Assembly (NCBI GenBank): GCA_028345065.1
Contig: JAOMCN010000002.1
Coordinates: forward strand, 1-64,000
DNA from: Rhodospirillales bacterium
GTDB lineage: Bacteria; Pseudomonadota; Alphaproteobacteria; Rhodospirillales; UBA2165
Length of the DNA stretch: 64,000 nucleotides
Direction: 5' to 3'
A model generated the notes under the pieces. The model ran no database searches. It was not told the origin of the DNA and was given only the letters and a program-made list of their open reading frames with translations. How positions within the stretch are numbered: the first letter of the stretch is position 1; each line of letters starts with the position of its first letter. This document shows, piece by piece, positions 33,072 through 44,191 of this stretch. The translations under genes were made by a program, and so were the position numbers.

Positions 33072-36000
33072 TTGAGTTGGCCGTATGTCACATCAAGCGA
33101 CGACCACGCCAAAGATCTTGGTGTTGGGAAGCTTGTTGCCATTGATGACGTAAAAGCAGTCATTCATTATTTTCACAATCCCGCCGAGACCTCAATTGAA
33201 AGAGAAGTGCTGTCGCCAAGCGTTCAACCAGCGGAAATCTTGAGGCAAACCAGGGCATATTATGACGATCCCCAGAGAGGGTGGCGCGTTGGAAGAGTGA
33301 TGTCCGCCGATAGACCGGCAAACAGGGTATTTGTTCGCTTCCCAGGTAGGGTTGAGGAGGATCTGAGTACCGACGATGTTTATGTTCGTTGGAACAAACC
33401 GGTTGACGACCCCTCTCATTATCTAGCCGAACTCCTCACTGAAACCAGCCGTTTCTCAGTAGCTAGGCATGATTTTATGGCCTCACTTAATCGCCAAAGA
33501 ACAGCGTGTAGAGGAATGTCCGCCTTAATTTCATCCCAAATTGAGTTACTGGATCATCAAATCAATGTCATAGAAAAAGTCCTTCAGGATCCGGTACAGC
33601 GATACCTGCTAGCCGATGAAGTCGGTCTCGGGAAAACAATTGAAACTGGGGTTATCATCCGACAAAGGGTCATCGATAATCCTAAAAACCATAAAATATT
33701 AATTTTAACGCCCCCACAATTAACTCTCCAGTGGCAATTAGAACTCAAAGAAAAGTTTAATTTAACCAGTCAATTGGGGGAAGGTTCCGTTATCATCATT
33801 CCGTTTGATAACCCGGAGCAACTCAAACACCATATGGTTGGCGCTGATATGATCGTAGTGGATGAAGCCCATCATATTGGAACTAATGTTGAGTTACATA
33901 AAACACTGCTTAAGAATGTAAAAAGTATTCCCAGCATTATTCTTCTAACAGCTACCCCTGTCCTAAATAATGAGGAAAAATACCTCCAAATACTTAATTT
34001 ACTCGATCCCGTTGTTTATTCATTAGATAAAAAAAATGAGTTCACGACAAAAATAAAAAACCGGGATGAACTGGCAAGAACTGTAGCGCAATTATTGCCG
34101 ATTAATTGCCTTATTCTGGACGATTACCTCAATAAATTAAAAAAAATGTTTCCATCTGATGGCATCTTGTCCGAAACTTGCGCCGCATTAGAAAAAACAC
34201 TCAAAACAGTTACCGACGAAACCGATCCTGTTTTCTTAGATCAGTTAGCAGTTCTCAAGGCCCATGTTTCTGAGACTTATCGCCTCGACAGACGAATTCT
34301 AAGAAATCGACGACAAAGTGTGGAAGGATTAACTCCTGAACGAGATGGTGTGGAATTTATAGACTACTCTTCCTCCGACAACGCTCACATCTTTCAACAA
34401 ATAAATACCTGGCGTACAGAATGTATGAGCGAATTCTATGGACGGGATGATAGCCCGGAATACCAAGGTCTAAGAAAAACTTTCGCTGAGATTGTTGATG
34501 CAACTCTGACTTCCAGAGAAAAACTATTAACTGTTATTGCTGGTAGGGAAAGTTCCAATACCCCAGGAACCGTAGATTTATTATTTGAAGCAGAATGGGC
34601 AGCTAAAACGATGTCCTACCTGACCAACAATCTCATAGACGAAGAAAAATGTGATCAGTTACTCCGTTTAGTAGAACAATTAAGAAAAACGCAGAAGATC
34701 GTGATATTTTGCAGCGACCGAAAAACAGCCAGGCATATCTCGAAGTATCTTGATGAGAATACCGATTACGAAATTTGTGAACACATTGACGATACTGATC
34801 ATAATTCTCCGAACTGGCGACAGTTTCTTGAGAGCGACGATCACCCCGTCCTCGTTTGCAGCCAAGTTGCCGAAGAAGGTCTAAATCTGCAAGGTGGTGA
34901 AAAATGCGTTATCCACTTTGACCTTCCTATCAACCCGAACCGAATTGAACAGCGTATTGGTCGCCTGGACAGATTTGGAACTGGACAAAAAATTAAATCA
35001 TACGTCTTAAGATGTGAGGACAGCCCCCTGGAAGGTGCTTGGAGTGAAGTATTAGATGCAGGTTTATCCGTTTTTGATCAATCGATAGCAAGTTTGCAGT
35101 ATGTCATTGAAGAACAGTTAACCCAAACCCGGGAAAGCCTCCTGGAAGAGGGGGAAGAGGCCTTTCAGCAACTAACTGAAAAGTTATCCGGAGATGATGG
35201 AATTGTTGCCCAGGAACTGGATAAAATTAAAAATCAAGAGATTTTAGATAGTCTCGAAGAGATTAATGAAGATCGTTATGATGGATTATATGATGTAGAC
35301 GCTAAAGGACGGGGAATTCAAGCTGCGGTGCAGGGATGGTCCTGTAAAATCCTTCAGCTAAAAAAGTTCTTTGATGACCCAACCATTGAAGTCTTCAATT
35401 ACCCTCCTTATTTCAATGATATAAATTTGGACGCGCACCAGAGGGAAGTACGCCAGATTATAGCTAAATGGCTAAGGGAAAATCCCCAAGAAAGCATTTG
35501 GGATCAGACCAAAGCAACTCCCGTTCCTATTGGAAACCAACCAGATCGGCTTAAGATATTGGAAGATCAGACAATGGATCTTCTATACAGCGAGGCCATT
35601 ATTCCAGAAAGCCAGAACAATAAGTCCGACCCCAGGGACATAGACGACCTTATGGAGTTCTTGAGGTTCAGGCTCAGTCCACTGGTTCTCCAGTTTGCGG
35701 GGTCCAAAATTGCACTTGAGGAAACCCATCGATTTAAATACGACCCCCTTACATCATTGATTCCCGCCGACAGATTTATTATGGAAATTAGTACGTCAGT
35801 AATCCATTCAAATCACCGCCGGGCGGGAAAAGGTTACATGACATTTCCATATACGTCGAAACGTCTTACAGCCGTTTCACGAAAACAACCTGATATACGC
35901 GTTTTGCGGTATGGAGAAGAATTTATATCAGGTATTATGAAAATCACCGAGAGCGAAGACAGAGGAAAGAGTACGGCACTTTGGAGAAGAGTAAACAACT

Positions 36001-36887
36001 ACTCCCCAGACAATGGAACTGCCGATTTATTTTTTCGATGCAGTTTTCTCATTGAAACTGATACTGATACCGCCTTAAAACATTTGTCAGACACTGATGA
36101 CGACGAAGTTGATTCTTCCTTAGAGGCGGTCTTAAAACGCAGAGGTGACATGGTTTTTCCAGGCTTTTACGAAACAGTGTGGATTAACGAGGAGTTAGAA
36201 CTTGTCGATGAAACATTTATTACCAATAACCTGATTTGGCAATTTGGAGCACGGAACAGAAACGACGACCAGAGAAACTGGGATATAAAAACCAACGAAC
36301 TTTGGGAAGTGCTATTTTCCAGACTTCCGGATCACAAAAATATATGGAAAGACCTGGTTCTCTCCGTGCCCGGGAAAGGGAGGGAGGCATTGTTAAAAAA
36401 AACACAACTTTCCACTAAATCACAAACGGCTATCGACGACATGCGTGCGATTGATGTGCGACGATTTGCCCAATTAAATACGAGGATTGCAAATCCTGAT
36501 AACCCGTCGATATTATCGGATCAAGAGGCCCTTAAAAGAGAACAGAAAATCTCAAAGTTTCTCGAAAAGGGAATAAAAAACCCCAAAATTATTTTGGACG
36601 CAATTTCAGCGGTCTTTTTGTCCAATCAGGATTTTGGGTCTAAAACTGACATAGTTGAACCTCCAGCCTCGCCTAAACATGTCAAAACGAAAAAAGCCTC
36701 GCCTAAACATGTCAAAACGAAGCGAGCCTCAATCCACCCGGTGGAAGAGATTGTTGGCGAAGTAGTCGAGGAGGCAATCGTCGGCGAGATTGTGAAATCA
36801 ATCATCAATGGCAGTAGTGATGACGAAGAAGAGAAGAACACCGAAGATGGAAAAAACCCCCTTAATTTGAACTCAAGACGCTTATAA
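33072..36887 (+). CDS. dpdE: DpdE, SNF2-type helicase
   Basis: 1271 aa from TTG at 33072 (GGGGAGGGA just upstream); the track start (TTG 32961) has no SD. SNF2/RapA motifs: LADEVGLGKTIETG (about residue 180), VVDEAHHIG (260), TATPVLNN, and motif VI QRIGRLDRFGTGQ (625). DpdE is one of the dpdD-K genes held to act in restriction, not in base insertion. The last ~75 residues are unusual: two SPKHVKTK(K/R)AS repeats, then VEEIVGEVVEEAI and an acidic DDEEEKN patch. The same tail pattern ends the UvrD-like protein at 51572. Two bases separate it from dpdF. Confidence 0.9.
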   Translation: MSWPYVTSSDDHAKDLGVGKLVAIDDVKAVIHYFHNPAETSIEREVLSPSVQPAEILRQTRAYYDDPQRGWRVGRVMSADRPANRVFVRFPGRVEEDLSTDDVYVRWNKPVDDPSHYLAELLTETSRFSVARHDFMASLNRQRTACRGMSALISSQIELLDHQINVIEKVLQDPVQRYLLADEVGLGKTIETGVIIRQRVIDNPKNHKILILTPPQLTLQWQLELKEKFNLTSQLGEGSVIIIPFDNPEQLKHHMVGADMIVVDEAHHIGTNVELHKTLLKNVKSIPSIILLTATPVLNNEEKYLQILNLLDPVVYSLDKKNEFTTKIKNRDELARTVAQLLPINCLILDDYLNKLKKMFPSDGILSETCAALEKTLKTVTDETDPVFLDQLAVLKAHVSETYRLDRRILRNRRQSVEGLTPERDGVEFIDYSSSDNAHIFQQINTWRTECMSEFYGRDDSPEYQGLRKTFAEIVDATLTSREKLLTVIAGRESSNTPGTVDLLFEAEWAAKTMSYLTNNLIDEEKCDQLLRLVEQLRKTQKIVIFCSDRKTARHISKYLDENTDYEICEHIDDTDHNSPNWRQFLESDDHPVLVCSQVAEEGLNLQGGEKCVIHFDLPINPNRIEQRIGRLDRFGTGQKIKSYVLRCEDSPLEGAWSEVLDAGLSVFDQSIASLQYVIEEQLTQTRESLLEEGEEAFQQLTEKLSGDDGIVAQELDKIKNQEILDSLEEINEDRYDGLYDVDAKGRGIQAAVQGWSCKILQLKKFFDDPTIEVFNYPPYFNDINLDAHQREVRQIIAKWLRENPQESIWDQTKATPVPIGNQPDRLKILEDQTMDLLYSEAIIPESQNNKSDPRDIDDLMEFLRFRLSPLVLQFAGSKIALEETHRFKYDPLTSLIPADRFIMEISTSVIHSNHRRAGKGYMTFPYTSKRLTAVSRKQPDIRVLRYGEEFISGIMKITESEDRGKSTALWRRVNNYSPDNGTADLFFRCSFLIETDTDTALKHLSDTDDDEVDSSLEAVLKRRGDMVFPGFYETVWINEELELVDETFITNNLIWQFGARNRNDDQRNWDIKTNELWEVLFSRLPDHKNIWKDLVLSVPGKGREALLKKTQLSTKSQTAIDDMRAIDVRRFAQLNTRIANPDNPSILSDQEALKREQKISKFLEKGIKNPKIILDAISAVFLSNQDFGSKTDIVEPPASPKHVKTKKASPKHVKTKRASIHPVEEIVGEVVEEAIVGEIVKSIINGSSDDEEEKNTEDGKNPLNLNSRRL

Positions 36888-36888
36888 T

Positions 36889-39495
36889 ATGGCATTTGAC
36901 TATCTGTTCATTAACAAAATTTTTTCCGAATGGGAAAATACAACGATCGAAGAGATTAAAGCTGCCTCACCGCAATCAACTGATGATGAGCTTCTCATGC
37001 GGATTAAACTTCACGTTATGGAGATTAAGGAGAAAGGTAGAATATTAAGTAAAGCTGACTTCATTCCTCTTATCAGGCAACTTTTATTAAATCAGAAGGC
37101 CAAAAATCTATCGGACAAATTGACGGTCCCCACAAATGACGGTTGGCCCACCAAAAAAGAATGGGCAAACTCATCTTTTCAGATTGTAGAAACTGGTTCT
37201 CAATATGAGATAAGGCCCAAAGGTTGGCGACCAAAATGGCTTCGTGGTCCCGACAGGAAAGACGACATCTATCTGGACCTTCTTGAGGAGGGTGACCGCG
37301 ATCCACCACCAAGTTTTTCAATGGAATGGTTTTTAAAATGTGCGACGGGCTACGAAACCTATCAAAACTTGGTACAGCGGGAAGCCTTAAGAAGTATATT
37401 CCTTATGCCCCTTGGCTCGACCTTAATTGTCAACATACCGACCGGATCTGGTAAGACAACACTTGCCCAGGCAGAATTCTTAACTCTTGCCGATAGATCG
37501 CAGGTACCGCTTACCATCGTCGCGGTTCCAACGACATCCCTTGCAATTGACTTAGAACGGCGAACAAAAGATTTATTAGAGAAAACCGGTAAAACCCGTT
37601 GGAAAAACCATCATTTTACTTTTTACACAGGGATGAAAGGTCAAGAACAAGTTCGACAAACAATCAAGAAAAATATCCGACACGGCACCCAGGGAATTCT
37701 ATTTGCCAGTCCCGAGACAATTGTTGGATCGTTTTCTCCGGCCCTTTTTGACGCAGTTAAAAGCGATAACCTGTCACTTTTTGTGGTAGATGAAGCGCAT
37801 ATGGTCTGCGAGTGGGGAGATGACTTTCGGAGTGAATACCAGGTCCTCCCCGGTTTGCGGCGCGGTCTATTAAAACATTGTCCAAATAAAAAATTCCGCA
37901 CAATCTTGATGTCCGCGACCCTTACGCCGTCCAATTTGGACACTCTCGAAGAACTATTTGGGCCAAAAGACGAAGTCCAAATTTTCTCTGCCGTCTCATT
38001 ACGGAGGGAACCCACCTACTGGAGTAATTTTGCAGAGAGCAAAGCAAAAAAAGACGAACGCCTGGATGAGGCACTACGTCACGTACCGCGACCATTTATT
38101 TTATATATGTCGAAACCAGAGGACGTGAAAAATTATACACGCAGCTTAAAAAACAAGCATGGTTATCGCCGGATAGAGGAATTCCACGGCGGGACCAACG
38201 GCAAAGAACGGGAACGGATTATCAAGCAATGGCAAAAAGATGAAATTGACGGTATCATCGCAAATTCTGCCTTTGGCTTGGGAATTGACAAGTCCAATGT
38301 CCGCACCGTTATACACGGCGCCCTCCCGGAAACACTGGACCGCTTTTACCAGGAGGTAGGTCGGGGTGGAAGAGACGGAAAGCCCTCTGCATCAATTTCT
38401 ATTTACTGCGATGAAGACATTTCTATAGCTAAAAACTTGGCTAAAGATAGTGTCATTGGGACCGATAGATCTTTCGAACGATGGGAAACAATGTGGAACC
38501 AAAAAGACGACGGAAAAACTCTGAGAAATGATTTATTTGTCTTGGACTACACTATACCCCCGAAAGACATCTCCCAAATAACACCTGCAAACAATGCGTG
38601 GAATTTAAAAATTATAAACTCTCTAAACCGCTGCGGCATGATTGAAACGGATTTTGAACCGATTGATTTATCACAAACACAACTTTTTGAGGGTAGTGAT
38701 GAGGAAAAACAGGAGTTGCTCGATAAGGAGTGGAAAAATTATCATAATAGGATCTTCATTCGTATTGAAGATGAGAACCATCTAGACAAAGAATATTTTG
38801 CTCAGAAATTACGTCACCTCTGGGATGATGAGAAAAATGACGGAGAGGCGTCTCTCGAGAAACTTCAACAGGCCCTTAACGGCGATCAGGAGATGGGACA
38901 AATCTTATCTGGATTATATACTGATGACGTCCGCGGAATTAATGTCTCACATTCCTGCCGAGGATGCCCGGGAAAATGCGATCGTGAGACCAGGCGAATT
39001 TCCAACGGATTGCAATATATAAAGCCATTAAAGCAGCTGGAACCGTCGCTGTGCAATATCGAAAAGTTAAGCAAGAAAGATATAACTGAATTCTATTTGT
39101 TTTATGAAGAAGGGCAACTGGAACCCAATATATATGAATTAATCGATAAACTGATTAAGGAATATGGCGTCAGATACGTTTTATTCTCCAACACCCAATT
39201 TAAGGACCGTGTTGAGGCAAAATTATTGGAAAACACTTATTTTGATGAAATTCTGTTTCTTGGGGACTTAAACATAGAGACAAATTATTGGAACAGGACA
39301 ATAAAAATTCCGACGGCGCAGATTTATTACCCGCACGAAACAGATCGCTTGCCGAATACCCGACTAGACCTCCTGAACCCCTACCCCTCTGTCTCCGTCG
39401 TCCCGTCAAAAATCAAAAGCCATAAACATGATCATCGTCTTTTAATTGAAGACGTACCCTTCAAAAACCATTTGTCCGTTGGGGAGTTTCTCTAA
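36889..39495 (+). CDS. dpdF: DpdF, RecQ-like helicase
   Basis: 868 aa. RecQ-family motifs: IPTGSGKTTLAQ (about residue 183), VVDEAHMVCEWGDDFR (300), LMSATLT (340), GLGIDKSNVRTVIHG and QEVGRGGRDGK (490). A cysteine cluster CRGCPGKCDRE near residue 685, with a further Cys downstream, may be a zinc site. Predicted 3'-5' DNA unwinding in the restriction arm of the Dpd system. The stop overlaps the dpdG ATG by one base. Confidence 0.9.
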   Translation: MAFDYLFINKIFSEWENTTIEEIKAASPQSTDDELLMRIKLHVMEIKEKGRILSKADFIPLIRQLLLNQKAKNLSDKLTVPTNDGWPTKKEWANSSFQIVETGSQYEIRPKGWRPKWLRGPDRKDDIYLDLLEEGDRDPPPSFSMEWFLKCATGYETYQNLVQREALRSIFLMPLGSTLIVNIPTGSGKTTLAQAEFLTLADRSQVPLTIVAVPTTSLAIDLERRTKDLLEKTGKTRWKNHHFTFYTGMKGQEQVRQTIKKNIRHGTQGILFASPETIVGSFSPALFDAVKSDNLSLFVVDEAHMVCEWGDDFRSEYQVLPGLRRGLLKHCPNKKFRTILMSATLTPSNLDTLEELFGPKDEVQIFSAVSLRREPTYWSNFAESKAKKDERLDEALRHVPRPFILYMSKPEDVKNYTRSLKNKHGYRRIEEFHGGTNGKERERIIKQWQKDEIDGIIANSAFGLGIDKSNVRTVIHGALPETLDRFYQEVGRGGRDGKPSASISIYCDEDISIAKNLAKDSVIGTDRSFERWETMWNQKDDGKTLRNDLFVLDYTIPPKDISQITPANNAWNLKIINSLNRCGMIETDFEPIDLSQTQLFEGSDEEKQELLDKEWKNYHNRIFIRIEDENHLDKEYFAQKLRHLWDDEKNDGEASLEKLQQALNGDQEMGQILSGLYTDDVRGINVSHSCRGCPGKCDRETRRISNGLQYIKPLKQLEPSLCNIEKLSKKDITEFYLFYEEGQLEPNIYELIDKLIKEYGVRYVLFSNTQFKDRVEAKLLENTYFDEILFLGDLNIETNYWNRTIKIPTAQIYYPHETDRLPNTRLDLLNPYPSVSVVPSKIKSHKHDHRLLIEDVPFKNHLSVGEFL

Positions 39496-40391
39496 TGGCT
39501 ATCCTGAATGTTGATTGCCAGCTTAACGTCCTTTTACTGATTTGCGATGTGCTATCGGAAGTCGGACCTACTCCAAAGAAAGAGTTAGTCACCCTTTGTG
39601 TGTCTGGCGTCGAAAACGATCCAAACAAACGAACCTTGGGAAGTATCAACCAATTTAATAATATAGGAGAGGGTGTAGGCCTCTTTGATGAAGATACCAA
39701 TCAGACAATCTCCTTTGCCAAAGAATACCAGGAAATAGACAAGTGCCCCCCCCAAGAACGCCTCGAAAAACTTCCCAAATTATTAAGGCGTGCAATCTTT
39801 AGCAACCAGTTAAAGGACGACTTCATGACCAGTAACGAAGGCTCCAATGACATAAACCGAGCCTTCGCCTGGTTACTATCCCAGGATGTTTATACCATGT
39901 CTCTGGCAAACAATCCCATGTTTGAATTGGAGAGAGAGCAGTTTAAAAAGACAAGAGAGCGGGTTCTGGACGATAACAGTTCCAGGACACGTAATATGAG
40001 AGAGTGGGGCACCTTCCTGGGGTTTATTGATCAGTCCTCTAATGACGCTATCATTGACCCTACAAGGGCAATTCAGGAAACTCTTCCAGATGTCTTCGGA
40101 AGGAAGAAAGAACTAAAGGCAGAGGAGTTTATCAAACGTCTCGCCGAAGAACTTCCCCCTTTAGATGGAGGTAAATTCCGAAACGCCGTTGAAAAATGTC
40201 TAGATACGAAATCTTGGAACAAACCTGAGGACGGCGTTTTATCAAAGTCACTGTCCAGGGCACTCTGGCGCCTTCACAAAAATCCAAAAACACAATTTCA
40301 GATGGAACCCAGAGCGGATGCCGGATCGTGGGGCCTAGATTTACCACAAGGCGCCAACCCTAGAAGCTTTAGCCATGTGAGAGGGAGTTAA
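39495..40391 (+). CDS. dpdG: DpdG-like protein
   Basis: 298 aa, mostly helical, without an enzyme motif I can name. It is identified by its size and by its position between the RecQ-like dpdF and the large P-loop ATPase dpdH, as in known dpd clusters. The start overlaps dpdF by one base. Residues 1-60 could form a winged helix (LLICDVLSEVGPTPKKELV ... LGSINQFNNIG). Its role in restriction is unknown. Confidence 0.7.
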   Translation: MAILNVDCQLNVLLLICDVLSEVGPTPKKELVTLCVSGVENDPNKRTLGSINQFNNIGEGVGLFDEDTNQTISFAKEYQEIDKCPPQERLEKLPKLLRRAIFSNQLKDDFMTSNEGSNDINRAFAWLLSQDVYTMSLANNPMFELEREQFKKTRERVLDDNSSRTRNMREWGTFLGFIDQSSNDAIIDPTRAIQETLPDVFGRKKELKAEEFIKRLAEELPPLDGGKFRNAVEKCLDTKSWNKPEDGVLSKSLSRALWRLHKNPKTQFQMEPRADAGSWGLDLPQGANPRSFSHVRGS

Positions 40392-40397
40392 TCGAGT

Positions 40398-43300
40398 TTG
40401 ACTGAACTAATTCAATTTTGGCCAAGTATCGACAACATTTCCGATTGCATTGTTGATCGCCAGGAAGCCGTCACGAGCAACGCGATCCTCCTGGCCATCC
40501 ACAGACCTATGGCACTTCAATGGCAGGAAGAAAATACCGATAGCCTAATAAATAAAATAGAGACGGACGTCCTTTTGGAATTAACGAAGCCAAATCCAGA
40601 TGCAGGCGGCCAATGTGTCACGATCACAGGTGCCTCCGGGTCAGGTAAAACGCATTTGGTCCGTTGGTTGGAAGCGCAAATTGTCAGAGATCCGAAGTTG
40701 AGAGAGAGATATAAGTGCATAAGGGTTCCAAAATCGGCGAGCCTTAGAAGCGTCGTCGAACATATAATTCAGCCTCTAGAGGGAGATCCCGCCTACGATA
40801 ACATCCGCAGTACGCTGGAAAACGTAATACCAGACCTGGACGAGAGGGCAGCGGCAAACGATTTAACTAGCAAACTCCGAACCCGGTTAGAAAATAAGGA
40901 AATAGAGATAGAAAAAAACGAGGGAGATAGTGGTCAACTCAGCAAAGAGGATAGATTAAATAAATTTCACTGCCAACGCCTCAGGGCGTACATCAATGAA
41001 TTGACTATAGAAGAGCACATCCGTGATTCCGTTCTCATGCGCATTGTGCGCCAGGCTACCTCAAGACACAACGAATTGGGTGCAGATGACCAAAGCGACT
41101 TCGAGCAGTTTGAGCCCGAAGATTTTAATCTCCCCGATCATATAGACGTTCAGGCTGCTAGTAACAGCGTTATATCATACTATGATAACTTGAGAGACCC
41201 TTCCGCCCGTCAAAGAGCCTGCGATATACTAAATTCTGTTTTAAGCGACGCCGTTGGAGATGTCTTTAATATACAACAACTCGCAGACGGCAGAACGTGG
41301 GGAGAATTATTTGGGGAAATAAGAAGAATATTTAAGCAAAAGGAACAGGAATTAGTGTTTCTTGTTGAGGACTTCTTCGCCCTTACGGGAATGCAAAAAC
41401 CCCTTGTGTCAGTACTCATCGGAGAGAGTGAAAGTGAAGAGTGGTGTAACATCCGCTCCGCCATCGGCGTCACAGATGGTTACAGAGCTGAAAACATCAA
41501 TAGTTATATTTCTCGAGGTGGGGGACAATTTCTAGTCAGCAACTTATACGAGACCCAGGAAGAGGCCCTTACATTTGCGGTTAACATGGTAGGTGGCTAC
41601 CTAAATGCCGGTCGTTGGGGAAAAGATAACCTGGAAAGGGAATTAAATAATTATCAGGAGGGGGACGGGGGCTGGAAAAACTTCTATAATGACGGGGACC
41701 TCTCAGAACAGGACAAAACCATAATCGAGAAATTTGGCCTCTCAGATGATGGTTACCCTCTGTTTCCTCTGAATAAAGATGCCATCAAAACGCTGGCGAA
41801 GCATCACTTGCTCCCTGGTGATCGCAAAACCTTTGAACCCAGAATACTTATAAAATTTATTTTACAGAAGACGTTAAGACTGAGAGAGAAATTCGAGAAC
41901 AAGGCATTCCCGCCATTGAATTTGTCAGAAGGTATAAACAGGCAAGCGGCCATAGATCAGTATATCATGGGCCAGAATTGTCCAGACGGGGACAAAGAAA
42001 GATTAAAATCGTTTGTTTCACTTTGGTGCGGTAATCCCCAACAACGTGATCAACTCCGCGCAGATGAAATCATTTTAAAGACCTTTAACCTCCCGAAGAT
42101 GAGCGGCGTTTTGGAACCCGTTACCGAGGATCCACCAACAGTTGACCCTCCAACTGGTGACGACCCACCGCCACCTAAACTAAACTTACCTACCCAAGTG
42201 TGGGAGGGTAAATTAGAAAATTGGGTTAACGGACAGAGTGTTTCTGCAAAGGATGCCAACGAACTTCGAATATCCATTCGAGATTTTATAATCAATCGAA
42301 TTAGATGGGATGTCATCAGGGTAAAAATACCGTCGCAGGACAACTTTGATCAAAGCCTCATTGGTATCCCTATAGCGCAAGGTGGGGGTCGACCACCATT
42401 TAGAATTTTCATCGAAGGGGATGCCAATACAACAGAAATAAACGATATCGATGGATCCTTACGGCAGGAAATGACAGCAATTGGACACTATATCGAAATG
42501 GGGGGTTGGGAATATGAAGGGGGAGAACTGGAAAGAGCCCAAGCTTATAATCTGATCGATCGCATGGTCCCGGAATTTGAAGCTTATTTCATTGAGAAGG
42601 CGACAAAGGAGCTCTCACCATTATTGGTTGCGGCTGGGGCAATGGCAACTTTACGGGGAACCCCGATAGAAGGCAAAAATGATTGGAATGCCCTATTTTT
42701 GGGAAACACTACAGAAGCTCCAAAAGGATATACATTTGACACCCCTAGCTATCAGGAAGTGTATGATTTGCAACGAAATTCGTTTATTCATGCGAAGGGT
42801 TTAGAAAGTTTAATTTTTGACCGGTGTGGTTGCTACCAGGGAGCAGGCAATACCGCCTACGCTGTTGACGTTGCACGACTTAAGAATGTCCCCGAAGATA
42901 TCCCTTTGAATACTATAAAACATTTGTTTCCAGAGAACTTTGCCTTTTTTCAAAGCATCCGAGAAAACCAACTTTCAAGCAAAGCAAGAAATTTTGTGAA
43001 ACAAATTGGTCAGGACCTAAGGGCGTGCGGGGATGTATTTAAAACGCTGGAGACGGGTGATCCAGTAATCATTGCAAGCCTTTTAACAAACGCCCAGGGA
43101 AATAACATGTTGAAGGGGAATAGAGCATTTTTACAAACCGCATTTGACACGCTGAACAATAGTCAAATTAAAAAAAGCACGTTGGAAAAAATTGAAAAAA
43201 CCATTTCCAAAGATCAACCAGAAATTCTCAAGATGGGCCAAATACTTGCCCAAATTGATCTGACGGAATTTGTAAAAGTTCAGAAGAATTGTCTGATCGT

Positions 43301-43445
43301 CAGCGAATTCCTGGAATCTCTATCAAAAAATATGGAGCAACACGCGGGAACTGCTGCGGGTGCCGAACTGACTAAAAGGCAAGAGGACATCAAGAAAGAC
43401 TTAGAAGAGATCAAAAGTACAGTTGAAAATATGGTTAATGTCTGA
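40398..43445 (+). CDS. dpdH: DpdH-like P-loop ATPase
   Basis: 1015 aa starting at TTG 40398 with GAGGGAG upstream. Walker A TGASGSGKTHLVRW at about residue 78. ELVFLVEDFFALTG at about residue 318 is a plausible Walker B region (hydrophobic strand plus acidic pair). A proline-rich linker (EDPPTVDPPTGDDPPPPK) near residue 575 divides it into an ATPase half and a helical half. The build recalls STAND/AAA-type motors of defence systems. Size and order match dpdH. Confidence 0.78.
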   Translation: MTELIQFWPSIDNISDCIVDRQEAVTSNAILLAIHRPMALQWQEENTDSLINKIETDVLLELTKPNPDAGGQCVTITGASGSGKTHLVRWLEAQIVRDPKLRERYKCIRVPKSASLRSVVEHIIQPLEGDPAYDNIRSTLENVIPDLDERAAANDLTSKLRTRLENKEIEIEKNEGDSGQLSKEDRLNKFHCQRLRAYINELTIEEHIRDSVLMRIVRQATSRHNELGADDQSDFEQFEPEDFNLPDHIDVQAASNSVISYYDNLRDPSARQRACDILNSVLSDAVGDVFNIQQLADGRTWGELFGEIRRIFKQKEQELVFLVEDFFALTGMQKPLVSVLIGESESEEWCNIRSAIGVTDGYRAENINSYISRGGGQFLVSNLYETQEEALTFAVNMVGGYLNAGRWGKDNLERELNNYQEGDGGWKNFYNDGDLSEQDKTIIEKFGLSDDGYPLFPLNKDAIKTLAKHHLLPGDRKTFEPRILIKFILQKTLRLREKFENKAFPPLNLSEGINRQAAIDQYIMGQNCPDGDKERLKSFVSLWCGNPQQRDQLRADEIILKTFNLPKMSGVLEPVTEDPPTVDPPTGDDPPPPKLNLPTQVWEGKLENWVNGQSVSAKDANELRISIRDFIINRIRWDVIRVKIPSQDNFDQSLIGIPIAQGGGRPPFRIFIEGDANTTEINDIDGSLRQEMTAIGHYIEMGGWEYEGGELERAQAYNLIDRMVPEFEAYFIEKATKELSPLLVAAGAMATLRGTPIEGKNDWNALFLGNTTEAPKGYTFDTPSYQEVYDLQRNSFIHAKGLESLIFDRCGCYQGAGNTAYAVDVARLKNVPEDIPLNTIKHLFPENFAFFQSIRENQLSSKARNFVKQIGQDLRACGDVFKTLETGDPVIIASLLTNAQGNNMLKGNRAFLQTAFDTLNNSQIKKSTLEKIEKTISKDQPEILKMGQILAQIDLTEFVKVQKNCLIVSEFLESLSKNMEQHAGTAAGAELTKRQEDIKKDLEEIKSTVENMVNV

Positions 43446-43450
43446 AGATC

Positions 43451-44191
43451 ATGACTACATTTAACTTAAAAGACATTAACAAAAAGCTCTCCGATATCAA
43501 AGGTGCGGAGGGGAATATTGCGGAGGAAAAAGCGCTGGGGGAGCGCCTTTCTGAACTCCAGGGCAGCAGAAATCATTTATCAGAGGTACAAGAAAAAATT
43601 AATACGCTTAAGCAAGCGGCAAGCGAAGGCGAAGATGAAATCTCCATTGCTATAAATCTTGATGTTAACCAGTTTCAATCTATCCAAAACCAGTTGCAGG
43701 ACAGGTTAGACAAATTTGATCAAGATCCAACAAACGAAAATTTTATGGGCGGAAACAAATGGAATAGATTAGTAAGTCTTATTAGAGATAGCTGCAACAC
43801 CGCAATCTCGGCGTTTGAGAAAAACTGGGAAACGATCGTTAGAGAAAAACTGGGATCGTCCCCGGAAGAACTCGAGCGCGTCATGGGAAAAGAAGGCCCA
43901 AACGTTGGGACGATGGCAAAATACAAACAAACCTATTATGAAGGGTTTGCCGCCGTAGAAAAGTTTACTGAAGAAAACCAAATTAACATCAAGTTACTCC
44001 TTCAAATCGCGGAAAAACTGATACAAATTCGAAAAATATTTGTAAATATTCCTGACGACTTAAAAGAATTTTTCGAAGATGCAGCGAGAAGTGGTTTTCC
44101 CCTCGAAAAATACACGGCCGAGATAGAGGAGTGGCTAAAGGAAAACAAAGTCATTGATCGTTACGTTATCGGGTCACGTCGTGATCATTAA
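43451..44191 (+). CDS. dpdI: DpdI-like coiled-coil protein
   Basis: 246 aa, highly charged and helical, with coiled-coil stretches around residues 15-55 and 60-90 (ALGERLSELQGSRNHLSEVQE). No catalytic motif seen. Named DpdI from its position between dpdH and the large dpdJ helicase. It probably bridges or clamps subunits (inference). Its 3' end overlaps the dpdJ start by 11 bases if GTG 44181 is used. Confidence 0.65.
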   Translation: MTTFNLKDINKKLSDIKGAEGNIAEEKALGERLSELQGSRNHLSEVQEKINTLKQAASEGEDEISIAINLDVNQFQSIQNQLQDRLDKFDQDPTNENFMGGNKWNRLVSLIRDSCNTAISAFEKNWETIVREKLGSSPEELERVMGKEGPNVGTMAKYKQTYYEGFAAVEKFTEENQINIKLLLQIAEKLIQIRKIFVNIPDDLKEFFEDAARSGFPLEKYTAEIEEWLKENKVIDRYVIGSRRDH